Source: Paludibacteraceae bacterium
GTDB taxonomy: Bacteria > Bacteroidota > Bacteroidia > Bacteroidales > Paludibacteraceae
Assembly (NCBI GenBank): GCA_017937025.1
Contig: JAGBEJ010000003.1
Coordinates: forward strand, 62,001-126,000
Length of the DNA: 64,000 nucleotides
Direction: 5' to 3'
Below the pieces are notes generated by a model, which saw only the letters and a program-made list of their open reading frames with translations, was not told where the DNA came from and did not search any database. The translations under genes were made by a program, and so were the position numbers. Positions 63,050-64,000 of the stretch are shown here, piece by piece (within the stretch, counting starts at the first letter, position 1; each line of letters opens with the position of its first letter).

Positions 63050-64000
63050 ATGATAAACATATATCAACTGCTACCAAGACTTTTCGGCAACGCAAACGGA
63101 CAGAACATCGAGAACGGCACTATCGAGCAGAACGGATGCGGAAAGCTCAACAGCATAAGCACTAAGGTACTCAACGACCTGCGCAAACAGGGCTACACGC
63201 ACATCTGGACAACCGGCGTGATAGAACACGCCACACAGACCGACTACACAAGCCACGGCATAGCCAAAGACCACGAAGGCGTGGTGAAGGGCAAGGCTGG
63301 CTCGCCATACGCCATAAAGGACTACTACGACATAGACCCGGACTTGGCAGTGAACGTGGACAAGCGTATGGAGGAGTTTGAGGCGATGGCGGAGAGAGTG
63401 CACAAGGCTGGACTGAAACTTATCATCGACTTTGTGCCTAACCACGTGGCGAGACAGTACAAGTCCGACGCGAAACCAAAGAGAACCGCCGACCTCGGAA
63501 GCAAGGACGACTGCACGAAGGCGTTCGACCCGCAGAACAACTTCTACTACATGCCGAACGAAGGTTTCATGCCGCAGTTCGACGCCAAGGGCTATGAGGA
63601 GAACCCAGCCAAGGCGACCGGCAACGACGTGTTCTCGGCACATCCGTCGGTCAACGACTGGTACGAGACCGTGAAACTGAACTACGGAGTGGACTACTGC
63701 GGAGGCAGAGCATGCCACTTCGACCCGACGCCGGACACATGGAAGAAGATGAGAGACATACTCGCATTCTGGGCTAAGAAAGGCGTGGACGGATTCCGAT
63801 GCGACATGGCGGAGATGGTGCCGGTGGAGTTCTGGCACTGGGCGATAGCCGAGATTAAGAAGAAATTCCCTGAAATAATCTTCATAGCCGAGGTTTACAA
63901 TCCAGGCCAGTACAGAAGCTACATACACCACGGCGGATTCGACTATCTCTACGACAAGGTGGGGCTATACGACACACTGAGAGCCGCCACATGCGGACAC
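63050..64000 (+). CDS. alpha-amylase family glycoside hydrolase (GH13), partial
   Basis: A frame opens at ATG 63050 and runs off the right edge after 317 codons without a stop. GH13 motifs are clear: LIIDFVPNH (region I), VDGFRCDMAEM (region II, nucleophile Asp) and IFIAEVYN (region III, acid/base Glu). Region IV lies beyond the edge. There is no signal peptide (MINIYQLLPRLFGNANG), so a cytoplasmic enzyme acting on imported or stored alpha-glucans is predicted. It follows the peptidase-like lipoprotein by 3 bases. Fine specificity cannot be set from this part. Confidence 0.9.
   Translation, partial: MINIYQLLPRLFGNANGQNIENGTIEQNGCGKLNSISTKVLNDLRKQGYTHIWTTGVIEHATQTDYTSHGIAKDHEGVVKGKAGSPYAIKDYYDIDPDLAVNVDKRMEEFEAMAERVHKAGLKLIIDFVPNHVARQYKSDAKPKRTADLGSKDDCTKAFDPQNNFYYMPNEGFMPQFDAKGYEENPAKATGNDVFSAHPSVNDWYETVKLNYGVDYCGGRACHFDPTPDTWKKMRDILAFWAKKGVDGFRCDMAEMVPVEFWHWAIAEIKKKFPEIIFIAEVYNPGQYRSYIHHGGFDYLYDKVGLYDTLRAATCGH

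Noticed and set aside
63071-63931. 286-codon minus-strand frame at the right edge
   Set aside because: It lies opposite a GH13 gene whose catalytic motifs are intact.

Overview
The window looks like the chromosome of a member of the Bacteroidales (phylum Bacteroidota), probably a gut-associated Prevotellaceae/Muribaculaceae-type lineage. The evidence is: recurrent promoters of the form TTG-N18/20-TAnnTTTG with almost no Shine-Dalgarno sequences; families typical of the group (DUF4924, FISUMP-type secreted proteins, a T9SS-like C-terminal sorting domain, PPi-dependent phosphofructokinase, the ilvDBN-thioesterase gene order, EFR1 ferrodoxin); and lipoprotein signals. Nothing in the window fixes the genus.

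Layout. 0-4.3 kb: end of an unknown gene, then a tripartite efflux operon (MFS, HlyD, TolC). 4.4-12 kb: small accessory and housekeeping genes (YjbR, FKBP, secreted proteins, HEAT protein, exported flavodoxin, an EFR1-TfoX fusion) and an NrtR-like Nudix regulator with an ADP-ribosylglycohydrolase. 12.2-15.9 kb: a three-gene glycan cluster. 16-18 kb: groES-groEL behind several inverted repeats. 18.2-23.2 kb: an accessory island with a long nested palindrome, a type III-like mod/res pair, a RAYT (REP-associated tyrosine transposase) and REP-like palindromes. 23.2-30.5 kb: one long co-directional run, rmlA-rmlC-rmlD-ilvD-ilvB-ilvN-thioesterase. 30.5-34.2 kb: rplY-pth-S4-DUF4924-glycosyltransferase on the minus strand. 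34-46 kb: sugar kinase, HIT, pfp, rarA, glgB, OmpA lipoprotein, rpsA and two secreted proteins. 46.2-50.5 kb: the phenylalanine/tyrosine operon (pheA, aminotransferase, DAHP synthase-chorismate mutase, tyrA). 50.5-53 kb: AT-rich island with an orphan PD-(D/E)XK nuclease and a lipoprotein. 53-64 kb: pyrG, yidC, tRNA-Gln, purB, an MsbA-like ABC exporter, an alanine/sodium symporter, a metallopeptidase-like lipoprotein and the start of an alpha-amylase family gene.

The strongest regulatory signal is in front of pheA. A canonical promoter is followed by a 19-residue open frame, MNLISLYNAFFYFYFYFTR, then by a segment that can pair with the 5' arm of a downstream terminator, then the terminator, then the Phe/Tyr genes. 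This reads as a ribosome-mediated attenuator sensing both Phe and Tyr. The second notable system is the RAYT with its dispersed palindromes: one copy lies inside the RAYT gene itself and another, in exact reverse complement, lies between mod and res. Coordinates of short sites were counted by hand and may be off by a base; functions are inferred from sequence motifs without database searches.
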